This document shows positions 17,721-27,529 of a stretch of DNA of 64,000 nucleotides, in pieces. This DNA is from Bradyrhizobium zhanjiangense (GTDB lineage: Bacteria > Pseudomonadota > Alphaproteobacteria > Rhizobiales > Xanthobacteraceae). The DNA lies in contig NZ_CP022221.1 of assembly GCF_004114935.1 (NCBI RefSeq), positions 744,001 to 808,000 on the forward strand. The letters run 5' to 3'. Position numbers and translations under genes: made by a program. A model generated the notes under the pieces. It had not been told where the DNA came from and did not search any database. It saw only the letters and a list, made by a program, of their open reading frames with translations. Each line of letters begins with the position of its first letter. Within the stretch, counting starts at the first letter, position 1.

Positions 17721-17889
17721 TTTCGGGCCCATTTCGGGCGTATTTTCCGGCCCAAGAGCCTAGCTTTACGGCCAGCCTTCCTCTATAAGCGCGGCCTTGA
17801 TCGGCATTCAGCTCGCCTCGTATTGCGGGTGCTGAGCCGTCCTTTCGCGGACGATGCCCTGATGACACCAATCCCTAGAGGATATTGAA

Positions 17890-18072
17890 ATGGCCGTTCC
17901 GAGAAGAAAAACCTCGCCGTCGCGCCGTGGCATGCGCCGCTCGGCAGACGCCATCAAGAAGCCGACCTATGTGGAAGACAAGGACTCCGGCGAGCTCCGT
18001 CGTCCGCACCATCTCGACCTCAAGACCGGCATGTACAAGGGCCGCCAGGTCCTGAAGAAGAAAGAGTCCTGA
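17890..18072 (+). CDS. rpmF: 50S ribosomal protein L32
   Basis: 60-aa basic ribosomal protein starting [18 protein letters not shown], diagnostic of L32. No zinc-ribbon cysteines, so this is the C-minus form typical of alphaproteobacteria. AGAGGATATTGAA precedes the ATG. A 170-bp leader separates it from mtgA and a small terminator overlaps its stop codon, so it is probably transcribed alone. Confidence 0.98.
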   Translation: MAVPRRKTSPSRRGMRRSADAIKKPTYVEDKDSGELRRPHHLDLKTGMYKGRQVLKKKES

Positions 18073-18089
18073 AGGCAGGACCTTTCTTT
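18066..18089 (+). terminator. Candidate intrinsic terminator after rpmF
   Basis: GTCCTG-AAGG-CAGGAC followed by CTTTCTTT. The 6-bp stem begins within the rpmF stop codon. Short but followed by a T-rich run. Confidence 0.55.
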
Positions 18090-18214
18090 AGGCGGGAGGA
18101 TTGGGCCCGCCTGATTTCGGCCAACCCATGAGATAGACGGTGACGGCGGCGGAGCAAATGCTTCGCCGCCGCATTGTCCTGTCCGGATATCTTGATCGAG
18201 AAGGCATTTTGCCG

Positions 18215-18847
18215 ATGGTCGGTTTCCCGCTGCTTCTGATTCCGCTCGCGGTCTACAACATCATCGCCTTCCTGATGCCGACGGTGTCCTTTACGGACGT
18301 GCTGTTCAAGGTGCCGATGGTGTCCGGTGAGACCTGGCCGGTTACGCTCGCCGACCTGCTGCTCGCGCTCGGCGTGGTGCTGCTGCTGCTCGAGGTGGTC
18401 AAGGGCGCGCGGCCCGGCTCGAAATTCCTGATGGATCACCTGCTGTCGCTGATCGTGTTCGGCGCGGCCGCCGCCGAATTCGTGATGTGGCCCAAATTCG
18501 GCAACTCCACCTATTTCCTGCTGGTGCTGCTCGCGATGGCCGACTTCCTCGGCGGCATCGCCCAGCGCACGCGCCGTCGCGTCACCTATGTCGCCGAGAC
18601 GACGGTGGCGGCGCCACGCAAGGCCAAGCGCCAGGAAGCGCCGGAGGAGGATGTGGCGTCCGAGCGCAAGTTCGAGCCGGTGATTGCGCCGCAGCCGGCA
18701 CCGTCGGCGCAATCCGTCGCCGAATCCGTGCTGATGGATCATCCGGCGCCCAAGCCGGTGCAGGGCGCGCCCTCGCCGGAAATCCCCTCGCCGCAGCTTC
18801 AGCCGGGCAACGGCACGCCGTCCTCTCCCGACGCGCCACCGCGCTGA
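18215..18847 (+). CDS. Hypothetical membrane protein with proline-rich tail
   Basis: Not recognised. 210 aa: hydrophobic helices at about residues 2-24, 45-62, 78-95 and 100-118, then a charged, Pro/Ala-rich cytoplasmic tail of about 85 residues (APRKAKRQEAPEEDVAS...PSSPDAPPR). The start is taken at the ATG 18215 (MVGFPLLLIPLAVYN) with GAGAAGG 11 bases upstream; the frame opens earlier, to a GTG at 18140, which would add 25 residues. It follows rpmF by about 140 bp and is convergent with the next small gene. Codon use matches its neighbours. Confidence 0.7.
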   Translation: MVGFPLLLIPLAVYNIIAFLMPTVSFTDVLFKVPMVSGETWPVTLADLLLALGVVLLLLEVVKGARPGSKFLMDHLLSLIVFGAAAAEFVMWPKFGNSTYFLLVLLAMADFLGGIAQRTRRRVTYVAETTVAAPRKAKRQEAPEEDVASERKFEPVIAPQPAPSAQSVAESVLMDHPAPKPVQGAPSPEIPSPQLQPGNGTPSSPDAPPR

Positions 18848-19108
18848 TCAAGCCACCTGCCGTGTCCGCGCGCTGACGCTTTGCAGCGGGCGCTTGCTGC
18901 CATAGGCCATCAGCGCGTCTTCGGACGAGGCGCGGCGAAGCCGGCTCGTCTGGGGCATGTGCTCGGCATTGGCGATCAATTGGGTGACGAAGCTGGGATC
19001 GGGGCGCGGCAGCGGCGCCTTGTGGACCCATTGCAACGTCGGCATCAGCGGCACGAGGCCCGTGCCCGTGCCGTTGTCCGCCGCGTCCGATCGATCAGTA
19101 CTCAACAT
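18848..19108 (-). CDS. Small conserved-looking hypothetical protein
   Basis: Not recognised. 86 aa from the ATG at 19108 (MLSTDRSDAADNG), with a weak GGTGA upstream; the frame continues to 19249. The C-terminal half (DPSFVTQLIANAEHMPQTS and RRASSEDALMAYGS) has balanced composition unlike an antisense shadow and resembles small hypothetical proteins of Bradyrhizobium. No membrane segment or cysteines. Abuts the stop of the preceding convergent gene. Could still be a chance ORF. Confidence 0.5.
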   Translation of the reverse strand: MLSTDRSDAADNGTGTGLVPLMPTLQWVHKAPLPRPDPSFVTQLIANAEHMPQTSRLRRASSEDALMAYGSKRPLQSVSARTRQVA

Positions 19109-19329
19109 CGCAATCACCGTTGATCCGGCCGGATTGTCGCATTTCGGGACGCTGGCGCCGGTGCGTGTCATGTACTCGCAAGCCCTATGCCGGCTGGGCC
19201 CGATTGGTTCCCCGAGGTCGGCAAACGTGGTTTCCAAATTGTTTATCAACTTTGCCTAGGGTCGAGGGCGAATCTGGCTTTATTCTGTGCCGGCTCAGGA
19301 CTTTCCCACTGTCCCGAAACGAGGCGATT

Positions 19330-21024
19330 TTGACTCCAGCATTGCCGCAAGCCTCCGACATCCTGGCCGCGCTCGGCCAGGCCGTGTTCGCCTGGGACAT
19401 CGCCAGCGACGTCATCGTCTGGGGTGAGCAGGTCAGCGCCGTCTTCCCGGGCATTCCACCCGAGCGGCTCGCCACCGGGGTGGAATTCGCCAAGCTGATC
19501 GAGCCGGCGCAATCGCTGCGGACCGCTGCGCTGGCACAGACCTCCGCCGTGCACGGTGCCGACGGCACACCTTACCGGGTCGAGTACGGCGTGCGCATGA
19601 GCGCCTCCGATCCCGTAGTCTGGATCGAGGAGACCGGCCGCTGGTTTGCCGGTCCCGACGGCCGCCCCACGCGCGCGATCGGCTCCGTCCGCATCAACAA
19701 TGAGCGTCACGCCCGCGACGAGGAATTGAGGAAGCTGGCCCGGCTCGATCCCTTGACCGGCGAGCTCAACCGCTCCCATCTGATCGCGTCGCTGGCCGAG
19801 GCGATCGAGGAGACGACCCGCTTCCGCTCGACCGCAGCCTTCATGCTGGTCGGCATCGATCATCTCGCCCGCGTCAACGACGCCTTCGGCTTCGACGTCG
19901 CCGACGCGGTGATCCTCGACGTCGCCAAGCGCATTCGTGCGCGCTTGCGCGGCGGCGACGTGCTCGGCCGCTTCTCCGGCAACAAGTTCGGCCTGATCCT
20001 GAAGAACTGCACCGTCGACGACATGAACGTTGCCGCCGAGCGCTTCCTCGCCGGCATCCGCGACGAGGTGGTGCCGACGAAATCAGGCCCGGTCTCGGTC
20101 ACCGCATCGATCGGCGCGGTCAGCGTGCCGCGCTATGCCCGCAACACCGACGAGGCGGTCAACCGCGCCCATGAGACGCTGGATGCCGCCAAGCGCCGCC
20201 GCGTCGGCTCGTTCGCGACATGGCGCCCGGATGCCGCGCGCGACGCGCAGCGCCGCGTCAATATCCGCGTCACCGACGAGATCGTCACCGCGCTGAACGA
20301 GCGCCGCATCAAGCTCGCCTATGAGCCGGTAGTCTCCGCCGCCTCGCGCGAACGCGCCTTCCACGAGTGCCTGGTGCGGATGGATCAGGGCGATGGCCAG
20401 GTGCTGCTCGCACCCGACATCGTGCCGGTCGCCGAACGGCTCGGCCTGATTCGCCTGGTCGATCATCGCGTGCTCGAGCTCGTGGTCGCCGAGCTTGCGG
20501 CCGCGCCCGACATCTGCCTCAGCCTCAACATCTCGCCTGATACCACCATGGATCCGGACTGGTGGGCGGGGATCGAGTCGCTGATGCTGGCCCATCCCGG
20601 CGTCGCCGAGCGGCTGATCGTCGAAATCACCGAAACGGTCGCGATCCAGGACATCGACGACGTCCGCGGCTTTGTCACGCGGCTGAAGAATTTCGGCAGC
20701 CGCATTGCCATCGACGATTTCGGCGCCGGCTACACCTCCTTCAGGAACCTGCGCAAGCTCGGCGTCGACATCGTCAAGATCGACGGCGCCTTCGTCCAGA
20801 ACGTCACCCGGTCCGCCGACGACCGCGCCTTCGTGCACACCCTGATCGACCTCGCCCGACGCCTCGATATCAAGACGGTCGCCGAATGGGTGCAGGACGA
20901 AGAGACCGCAAGCATGCTGCGCGATTGGGGTTGCGACTACATCCAGGGCCGTTTGATTGGACTGGCGTCTGCCGAGCGGCCGTGGGCGGCTTCAACGGAT
21001 AGTGCGCTGCCTGCTGCAAGCTGA
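19330..21024 (+). CDS. PAS-like/degenerate GGDEF/EAL protein, probable c-di-GMP phosphodiesterase
   Basis: 564 aa, cytosolic. N-terminal PAS-like sensor (about 8-125), GGDEF-fold domain (about 135-295) and EAL domain (about 310-550). The GGDEF signature is replaced by S-G-N-K-F (216-220), so diguanylate cyclase activity is unlikely. EAL residues are kept: E of ECLVRM (346), LNISPD, VEITETV, IAIDDFGAGYTSF, VKIDGAFV, VAEWV and YIQGRL, so phosphodiesterase activity is plausible. The start is a TTG at 19330, with GAGGCG five bases before; upstream codons in frame do not resemble protein. The degenerate GGDEF may bind GTP to activate the EAL domain, as in some relatives. A palindrome lies just downstream. 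Confidence 0.88.
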   Translation: MTPALPQASDILAALGQAVFAWDIASDVIVWGEQVSAVFPGIPPERLATGVEFAKLIEPAQSLRTAALAQTSAVHGADGTPYRVEYGVRMSASDPVVWIEETGRWFAGPDGRPTRAIGSVRINNERHARDEELRKLARLDPLTGELNRSHLIASLAEAIEETTRFRSTAAFMLVGIDHLARVNDAFGFDVADAVILDVAKRIRARLRGGDVLGRFSGNKFGLILKNCTVDDMNVAAERFLAGIRDEVVPTKSGPVSVTASIGAVSVPRYARNTDEAVNRAHETLDAAKRRRVGSFATWRPDAARDAQRRVNIRVTDEIVTALNERRIKLAYEPVVSAASRERAFHECLVRMDQGDGQVLLAPDIVPVAERLGLIRLVDHRVLELVVAELAAAPDICLSLNISPDTTMDPDWWAGIESLMLAHPGVAERLIVEITETVAIQDIDDVRGFVTRLKNFGSRIAIDDFGAGYTSFRNLRKLGVDIVKIDGAFVQNVTRSADDRAFVHTLIDLARRLDIKTVAEWVQDEETASMLRDWGCDYIQGRLIGLASAERPWAASTDSALPAAS

Positions 21025-21029
21025 GAAGC

Positions 21030-21122
21030 CGTAGGGTGGGCAAAGCGAAGCGTGCCCACCATCGTGCTGTGTCGTTGGAAAGATGGTGGGCACGGCGCAA
21101 GCGCGCCTTTGCCCACCCTACG
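21030..21122. repeat. Palindromic intergenic repeat, family D
   Basis: 93 bp with cgtagggtgggcaaagcg at the left and gcctttgcccaccctacg at the right, and inner cgtgcccaccatc / gatggtgggcacg. It fills the space between convergent genes and can act as a two-way terminator. Only copy in the window. Confidence 0.85.
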
Positions 21123-21129
21123 AAATCTC

Positions 21130-22638
21130 TCATGCCCCTTCGTCCAATGCCACCAGCTCGCGCTTCTTGCGCAGCGCGGGCAATAGCGGCGCGATCAGCA
21201 GCACCGTTGCGAGTGCAAGGCAGGCCGCCGAGATCGGCCGCTGCACGAAGGTCCAGAGATCGCCCTGCGACAGGATCAGCGACTTGCGCAGATTGTTCTC
21301 CAGCATCGGTCCGAGCACGAAGGCGAGCACGAGCGGCGCCGGCTCATAGCCGAGCTTGCGCATGAAATAGCCGATGATCCCGAACGCGATCATGACGTAG
21401 ACGTCGAACACGTTGTTGCTCGAGCAGTAGACGCCCAGGATCGTGAACAGGATGATCAGCGGGAACAGGATGTTGTAGGGCAGCTTCAAGAGCTGCACCC
21501 ACATGCCGATCATCGGCAGATTGAGGATCAGCAGCATGACATTGCCGATATACATGCTGGCGACGATGCCCCAGAACAGGCCGGGATTCTGCGTGATCAG
21601 CAGCGGTCCCGGCTGCAGGCCATGAATGACGAAGGCGCCGAGCAGCAGCGCCATCACCACGTTCGGCGGGATGCCCAAAGTCATCAGCGGAATGAACGCG
21701 CCGCCGGCCGCTGCATTGTTGGCGGATTCGGGGCCCGCGACGCCCTCGATCGCGCCGTGGCCGAACCGCTCTGGCGTTTTCGACAGCCGCTTCTCCAGCG
21801 CATAGGACGCGAACGAGGCCACCACGGCACCGCCGCCCGGCAGGATGCCGAGCAGAAAGCCGAGCAGGGTGCCGCGCGCCACCGGGCCGGCACTCGCCTG
21901 CCAATCCGCCTTGTTGGGCAAGAGTTGTGTGATCTTGGCGTTGATGATGTCGCGCTTGATCGCCTGCTCGGTATTGAGCAGCACCTCGGCAACGCCGAAC
22001 AGGCCCATCACGACGGGCACGAGGCCGATGCCGTCGATCAGCTCCATGCGGCCGAAGGTGAGCCGCGGCTGCGCCGTGATGCTGTCGAGGCCGATCAGGC
22101 CGAGCACGACGCCGATGCAGGCCATCAGCAGCGCCTTCGGCATCGAGCCCTGCGTCAGGAAGGTGAGCACGACGAGGCCGAGCACCATCAGGCTGAAATA
22201 CTCGGCCGGGCCGAACGCGATGGCGATGCTGGCAAGCCTGGGCGCCACCAGCATCAGCGCGACCAGCGCGAAGGTGCCGGCGATGAAGGAGCCGAACGCG
22301 GAGATGCCGAGCGCGGGGCCGGCGCGGCCCTGCTTCGCCATCTGGTGGCCGTCGATGCAGGTGACGACGGAGGCCGCTTCGCCGGGGATGTTGACCAGGA
22401 TCGAGGTGGTCGAGCCGCCATACATCGAGCCGTAATAGATGCCGGCCATCATGATGATGCCGGATTCCGGCGTGCCCGAGAGTGTCACGGGCAGCAGCAG
22501 CGACATCGCCGAGATTGGGCCGATGCCCGGCAGCACGCCGACCAGCGTGCCGATGAAGACACCGATGAAGCAATAGAGCAGGTTGATCCCGGTCAGCGCG
22601 ACGCCGAACCCATGGGCGACATTGGCAAGCGTATCCAT
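21130..22638 (-). CDS. tctA: Tripartite tricarboxylate transporter large permease (TctA)
   Basis: 502-aa inner-membrane permease of the TTT family (secondary, binding-protein-dependent). TctA signature [25 protein letters not shown] lies at about residues 28-52, and the repeat of that motif [21 protein letters not shown] near 255. [27 protein letters not shown] is the central conserved loop. About 12 helices. Only four bases separate it from tctB and a palindrome follows. Partners TctB and TctC are encoded immediately upstream on the same strand. Transport substrate is a carboxylate of unknown identity. Confidence 0.95.
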   Translation of the reverse strand: MDTLANVAHGFGVALTGINLLYCFIGVFIGTLVGVLPGIGPISAMSLLLPVTLSGTPESGIIMMAGIYYGSMYGGSTTSILVNIPGEAASVVTCIDGHQMAKQGRAGPALGISAFGSFIAGTFALVALMLVAPRLASIAIAFGPAEYFSLMVLGLVVLTFLTQGSMPKALLMACIGVVLGLIGLDSITAQPRLTFGRMELIDGIGLVPVVMGLFGVAEVLLNTEQAIKRDIINAKITQLLPNKADWQASAGPVARGTLLGFLLGILPGGGAVVASFASYALEKRLSKTPERFGHGAIEGVAGPESANNAAAGGAFIPLMTLGIPPNVVMALLLGAFVIHGLQPGPLLITQNPGLFWGIVASMYIGNVMLLILNLPMIGMWVQLLKLPYNILFPLIILFTILGVYCSSNNVFDVYVMIAFGIIGYFMRKLGYEPAPLVLAFVLGPMLENNLRKSLILSQGDLWTFVQRPISAACLALATVLLIAPLLPALRKKRELVALDEGA

Positions 22639-22642
22639 GCGA

Positions 22643-23128
22643 TCAGCCGATCCCGAACAGGCCCGAGGGCAGCTGGATCAAAAGCAGCCGCTTGAGCACC
22701 CACCACATGCCTGATGGCACCAGCACCGCGATCGGAATCGCCAGCGTCCAGCGCACGGGATCGATCAGGCGCAACAGCAGCAGCATCAACGGGATCGACG
22801 ACAACAGGAATCCCAGTGGCTCCAACGCGAACGAGAAGGCGGTGAGGCAGGCGATGACGAGAAGAGGCTTGCTCCAGCGCACATTTTCCCAGCGGGAGGC
22901 CAGCGTTGGCCCGCCCTCGGTGATGGCCGAGATGATGATGGAGGTTGCGAACACGCAGATCAGGATGCCCGTGTAGAACAGCACGTAACCGGAGCCAGGA
23001 TCGTTGATGGTGCCGAGCTTGAGCTTCAGCCCCGACCAGATCACGAAGCCGCCGAGCGCGAGCCCGATCAGCCCGCCCCAAAGTTCGGAATTGCTGAGGC
23101 GGAGTTTGACGTTGGTTTGGTTGGTCAT
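22643..23128 (-). CDS. tctB: Tripartite tricarboxylate transporter small permease (TctB)
   Basis: 161-aa four-helix membrane protein. Helices at about 18-38, 48-70, 88-118 and 125-145. The WGGLIGLALGGFVIW opening and the DPGSGYVLFYTGILI segment fit the DUF1468/TctB family. Start at 23128 (MTNQTNVK) with GAGG nine bases upstream. Second gene of the tctC-tctB-tctA operon, separated from tctC by a palindromic repeat that may alter stoichiometry of binding protein and permease. Confidence 0.9.
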   Translation of the reverse strand: MTNQTNVKLRLSNSELWGGLIGLALGGFVIWSGLKLKLGTINDPGSGYVLFYTGILICVFATSIIISAITEGGPTLASRWENVRWSKPLLVIACLTAFSFALEPLGFLLSSIPLMLLLLRLIDPVRWTLAIPIAVLVPSGMWWVLKRLLLIQLPSGLFGIG

Positions 23129-23148
23129 GTGAGATACCTCTCGACCAC

Positions 23149-23253
23149 CGTCACCCTGAGGTGGCCGCTTCTTCAGCGGCCCTCGAAGGGCGACGGTGCC
23201 CGTCTGCATCCTTCGAGGCGAGCCGCAAGTGCGGCCCGCGCCTCAGGATGACG
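23149..23253. repeat. Palindromic intergenic repeat, family F
   Basis: Ends cgtcaccctgagg / cctcaggatgacg, inner hairpins gccgcttcttcagcggc and gccgcaagtgcggc. It lies inside the tct operon, between tctC and tctB. Confidence 0.8.
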
Positions 23254-23276
23254 CCGGCATGTGTGGCAGCAGAACT

Positions 23277-24254
23277 CTACTTCTTCGCAAGCCCGAGCGT
23301 GTCGATCACTTTGCGCTCAGACTCCGTGACCTCGACGACGAACTTCTTGTAGTCCTCGGTGTTCTTGTAGTTCGGCACCATGTCGTATTTGGCGAGCGTT
23401 GCCACGACGGCGGGGTCCTCGACTGCCTTCTTGAAGGCATCGTGCAGCTTGGCGACGATTTTGGGATCCATTCCCTTCGGGCCGGCGATGCCAAACGGGG
23501 AATCATAGACCATGGGATAGCCGAGCTCCTTCAGCGTCGGCACATCGGGGTAATTCGGCGAGCGGGCACCGGTCCACACCATCAATAACCGCAGCTTGCC
23601 GGCATCGACCAGCGGCCGCCATCCCGTGGAATCAGCCTGAAGCATCGTATGCTGCCCCAGGACCGCGGCGTTGGTTTCCGCGCCGCCCTTAAAGGGGACC
23701 TGGGTCAGCTTGATGCCGGACATCGCCGCGATCTGCTCCATGCCGATATGCAGCGAGGTCCCGGTGCCCGGCGTCGCGTAGGTCACCTTGCCCGGGTTCG
23801 CCTTGGCGAACTCCACCACGTCCTTCCAGCTCTTGAACTGGGATTCCGCGTTGGTGGTGACGCCGAAGGTATAGCCGGTGAGATGGATGATGTAGGTGAA
23901 GTCCTTGGCCGGATCCCACGACACCTCCTGCATCAGAGGCAGGCGGAAGACGGTGATCGGGATCTGCGAGATGGTGTAGCCGTCCGGCTTCGCGCCCGCG
24001 GCCATTGTCGCAGGTCCCACCGTGCCGCCGCCGCCGGCCTTGTTGTCGATCACGATGGGCTGTCCCAGGACCTTCGAAGCGCTGTCCGCGATCGCGCGCA
24101 TCGAGATGTCGGTCGAACCGCCGGCCGGCCATGGCACGATCAGCGTGATCGGTTTGGTCGGATAGTCCTGCGCGCTGGCGGCAGTGGAGAGCACTGCGCC
24201 CATGACCGCATGCATGGCGGCAAAGGCAATCGTCTTCAGCCCGTATCGCGACAT
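23277..24254 (-). CDS. tctC: Tripartite tricarboxylate transporter substrate-binding protein (TctC/Bug family)
   Basis: 325-aa periplasmic binding protein. Signal peptide with AASA-QDYPTKP cleavage (about 28/29). Bug-family signatures: YPTKPITLIVPWPAGGSTDISMRAIAD, then PIVIDNKAGGGGTVGP, TYATPGTGTSLHIGMEQIAA and the late loop KLRLLMVWTGARSPNYPDVPTLKELGYP. These proteins are usually Asp-less binders of carboxylates. GGGAGGCG precedes the ATG. First gene of tctCBA; no two-component tctDE regulator adjoins. Confidence 0.95.
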   Translation of the reverse strand: MSRYGLKTIAFAAMHAVMGAVLSTAASAQDYPTKPITLIVPWPAGGSTDISMRAIADSASKVLGQPIVIDNKAGGGGTVGPATMAAGAKPDGYTISQIPITVFRLPLMQEVSWDPAKDFTYIIHLTGYTFGVTTNAESQFKSWKDVVEFAKANPGKVTYATPGTGTSLHIGMEQIAAMSGIKLTQVPFKGGAETNAAVLGQHTMLQADSTGWRPLVDAGKLRLLMVWTGARSPNYPDVPTLKELGYPMVYDSPFGIAGPKGMDPKIVAKLHDAFKKAVEDPAVVATLAKYDMVPNYKNTEDYKKFVVEVTESERKVIDTLGLAKK

Positions 24255-24458
24255 CGAAACGCCTCCCTCGCAGCGGCCTCGCTCGGGCCGCCATCTCTCG
24301 TTCTTGTGGGGCGATTGTTTCCGAAATCACGAGAGAAGAAAAGCGCCATTGCGCGTGTGCCAGGCAAGGGCGAGACGCCAATTCCGCCGGAAACCATCCA
24401 TGCGACAATTGGTCGTTTGGAGGCGTGCCGAGATACGGAATTTGAGTGGGGAAAGCCG

Positions 24459-27326
24459 CTACGCCACGCGGCGGACTGCGCTCAGCGTCTCGATGGTGCC
24501 GCCGACCTCGGCCGCCGGGCACGGCTTGCCGAAATAATAGCCCTGCACGGCGGTGCAGCCGCATTCGCGCACGAAGTCGAGTTGCTCGGCGGTCTCCACA
24601 CCCTCCGCCGTAGTCTCGACGCCGAGCACGGAGCCGAGGCTGGCGATGGTGCGGACGATGGCAACGCTTTCCGGGCTTTCGCCGAGCGTGCCGACGAAAG
24701 AGCGGTCGATCTTGATGCGGTCGAACGGAAATTTGCGCAAATAGCTCAGCGAGGAATAGCCGACGCCGAAATCGTCGAGGCTGACCCGCACGCCGAGTGC
24801 GCGGAGCTGGTGCAGGATCTCGATCGTCGCCTCGCTGTCGTCGAGCAGCGCCGTCTCGGTGACCTCGAGCTCGAGACGTTGTGGCGGCAGGCCGGCTTCC
24901 GCAAGTGCGCTCGTGACCATCGCCACCAGGCCGCGCGAGCGGAACTGCACCGGCGACAGGTTTACCGCGACGGTGCCCCCGGGCCAGGAGACGGCGGTCG
25001 CACAGGCGGTGCGCAGCACCCATTCGCCGATCGGGACGATCAGCCCGGTCTCCTCCGCGATCGGAATGAAATCGGCCGGCGAGACGAAGCCGCGCGAGGG
25101 ATGTTTCCAGCGCAACAGCGCTTCGAAGCCGGTGAGCTCGGAGTTGTCGAGCCGTACCTGCGGCTGGAACACGAGGTGGAATTCACGTGATTCCAACGCG
25201 CCGCGCAGATCCTGCTCCAGCGCGTGCCGGCTGCGCGCCTCCTCTTCCATCTCGGGCTCGAACAGCTGATAAGCGCCGCGTCCCTTGGCCTTGGCCTGGT
25301 AGAGGGCGAGGTCGGCGCATTTCATCAGTTCGTCGGCATCGAGCCCGTGATCGGGCGCGATCGCGATGCCGACGGAGACGCCGACATGGATCGACTGGCT
25401 TTCCAGCGGCGGCGGATGGCCGATGATCTCGACCAGGCGACGGGCGAGCTTTTCAGCCGCTTGTGGCTGCGGTCCGCGCTGGAGTACGGCAAACTCGTCG
25501 CCGCCGAGCCGCGCGACGGTATCATGCTCGCCGACATTCTCCTTTAGTCGCGCCGCAACCCAGCGCAGCAGGCGGTCGCCTGCGGCGTGGCCGAGGCGGT
25601 CGTTGACAGTCTTGAAATTGTCGAGGTCGAAATACAGCACGGCCATTGCGCCGCCGGCGATCGCGACATGGTTCAGCCCTTCACCCATCTTCTCGCGGAA
25701 CAGCGTGCGGTTGGGCAGGTCGGTCAACGAATCGTGGCGCGCCATGTGCGCGACGCGGGCTTGGGCCTTGTGGCGCTCGGTGACGTCCTCATAGGTGACG
25801 ACCCAGCCGCCAAGCTCCATCCGCTTGTGATTGAGCTTGATGATGCGGCCGTCGTTCAAATGGCGGTGCAGCGTGTGCTCGCCCTCGCGCAGCCTCTCGA
25901 CATAGTCGGCATAGAGCCGCGCGCCTGTGGTGTTCGGATCAATGCCCAGTTCGCAGCTATGCTCCATGATCTCGCGCATCGAGACGCCCGGTTTCACGAT
26001 CTCGGGCGACAGCCCGTACATCTCGATATAGCGGCGGTTGCAGACGATGATGCGCAGGCTCGAATCGAGCATGCACAGGCCCTGGCTCATGTTGTTCAGT
26101 GCGGCGTCGAAACGTCGATACTGCTCGCTCAGCTCCTCAATCGCGCGTTCGCGTTCGGTGATGTCCTCGTAGGTGGCGACGAAGCCGCCGTCTGGCTGCG
26201 CGCAGTAACGCACCGAGATCACGGAGCCATTGGACATGCGCCGTCGCATCGACGAGGAATCGCGGTTCGCAATCCTTGCGCTGGCGGCTTCCAGGAGCTG
26301 TTGCGGGCTGTATTCGGAAGCGAATGCGCCGTTCGCCATCGAACGCTCGATCAGCTCGGAAAGATGCGTGCCGGGCCGGGTCTCTTCGGGCGACAGCCGG
26401 TAGATCTTGCGGTAGTTTGTATTGCAGACGCGGAGCCGCATGTCGCTGTCGTAGAAGGCGAGTCCGTGCGCCATGTTCTCCAGCGCTGCATCGAGGATGA
26501 AGTTCTGCTGCCTCAGCGTCTCCTCGTATTGCAGCCGCTCGGTGACGTCTTCGTGCACCGTCACCCAGCCGCCGTCGGGCAGGAAGCGGGAGACCGCCTG
26601 CACCATCCGCCCGTCATAGCGCATCACCAGCAGGGTTTTTGCCTTCCTGGCGCGCACGTCGTCCAGCCTGGTGTCATGGAATTCATCGGCCGACATGCCC
26701 GGCAGGTTGCCGCGCGAAAGCCAGTGGTCGATGGCCGCGCTGTGCGTGACGCCCGGCTTCATGATCTCCGGGTCGAGGTTGTAGAGCTTCAGGAAACGTT
26801 CGTTGCAGACGACGACGCGGCTGTCGGCATCGTACATGATGAGGCCGTGCGACATGTTCGCGAGCGCGTGCTGGCTGCGCTCGGTCTGCACGCGCAATTC
26901 CGCCTCGAGCCGGGCGAGACGACTGACGTCGTCGCAGATCGTCATCCAGCCGCCGCCGGGGAGGGGCTTCAACTCGAGCGCCATGACGAGGCCGCTTGCA
27001 AGCCGCTGTTCGGTGCGGAATGGTTTGCCCGCTGCGATTTGCGCAATCCGCGCCGAATACAGCGCATCGAGCTCGTCCTGGGGGAAGTTCCCGCGTGTCG
27101 CGCTGTGGGCAAGCACCTCGCGATAGCTCGTGCCCACCCGCACGATATCGGCCGACATGTCGAACAGCGTGAGGTAGCGCTGATTGACCAGCACGATCCG
27201 GTTGTCGGCATCGTAGACGCAGACGCCCTGCTCCATGTGGTCGAGCGCAAGCTGGCCGAGCGCGATCAGGGCCGCGGGGGCCTGTTCGCGGTGTGCACCA
27301 TGCTCATTGTCGCAGGTCGACATCAT
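24459..27326 (-). CDS. Four-PAS GGDEF-EAL dual-domain c-di-GMP protein
   Basis: 955 aa, no membrane helices. Four consecutive PAS units, each beginning with an 'ALxxMxxGLxxYDxxxRxxxCNxRY'-like block (about 27-135, 153-262, 278-392, 406-515) and ending in 'xxEDVTER'. Then a GGDEF domain with an intact R-L-G-G-D-E-F (606-612) and an EAL domain with G-F-E-A-L-L-R-W (733-740), plus DDFGVGYSSLSYL and KIDRSFV. Both catalytic halves look active. The PAS repeats are mutually similar and probably arose by duplication; no heme-binding residue is obvious. The first of two adjacent ATGs is used. Lies 205 bp downstream of the tctC start on the same strand. Confidence 0.92.
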   Translation of the reverse strand: MMSTCDNEHGAHREQAPAALIALGQLALDHMEQGVCVYDADNRIVLVNQRYLTLFDMSADIVRVGTSYREVLAHSATRGNFPQDELDALYSARIAQIAAGKPFRTEQRLASGLVMALELKPLPGGGWMTICDDVSRLARLEAELRVQTERSQHALANMSHGLIMYDADSRVVVCNERFLKLYNLDPEIMKPGVTHSAAIDHWLSRGNLPGMSADEFHDTRLDDVRARKAKTLLVMRYDGRMVQAVSRFLPDGGWVTVHEDVTERLQYEETLRQQNFILDAALENMAHGLAFYDSDMRLRVCNTNYRKIYRLSPEETRPGTHLSELIERSMANGAFASEYSPQQLLEAASARIANRDSSSMRRRMSNGSVISVRYCAQPDGGFVATYEDITERERAIEELSEQYRRFDAALNNMSQGLCMLDSSLRIIVCNRRYIEMYGLSPEIVKPGVSMREIMEHSCELGIDPNTTGARLYADYVERLREGEHTLHRHLNDGRIIKLNHKRMELGGWVVTYEDVTERHKAQARVAHMARHDSLTDLPNRTLFREKMGEGLNHVAIAGGAMAVLYFDLDNFKTVNDRLGHAAGDRLLRWVAARLKENVGEHDTVARLGGDEFAVLQRGPQPQAAEKLARRLVEIIGHPPPLESQSIHVGVSVGIAIAPDHGLDADELMKCADLALYQAKAKGRGAYQLFEPEMEEEARSRHALEQDLRGALESREFHLVFQPQVRLDNSELTGFEALLRWKHPSRGFVSPADFIPIAEETGLIVPIGEWVLRTACATAVSWPGGTVAVNLSPVQFRSRGLVAMVTSALAEAGLPPQRLELEVTETALLDDSEATIEILHQLRALGVRVSLDDFGVGYSSLSYLRKFPFDRIKIDRSFVGTLGESPESVAIVRTIASLGSVLGVETTAEGVETAEQLDFVRECGCTAVQGYYFGKPCPAAEVGGTIETLSAVRRVA

Positions 27327-27529
27327 GGGAGTCGTGGATCTCGGCGGGCAATAGACTTAACGCAACGTAATTCAGCCGCGGAGGGTAGCGAAGAGGCCGG
27401 AAAATTCCCTTAAGCGCAGTAGTTTACGGAGGGTGACTGGCGATGCAGAGATGCGCGTGACGGCGCGAATGCGGAGGTGCGCGCAAGCCAGCGCTAGCCG
27501 GGACGACACCAAATAGTGACAGATTAGCG

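Noticed and set aside
25587..27413. 608-codon plus-strand frame
   Set aside because: Antisense of the PAS repeats of the GGDEF-EAL gene; the internal periodicity mirrors those repeats.
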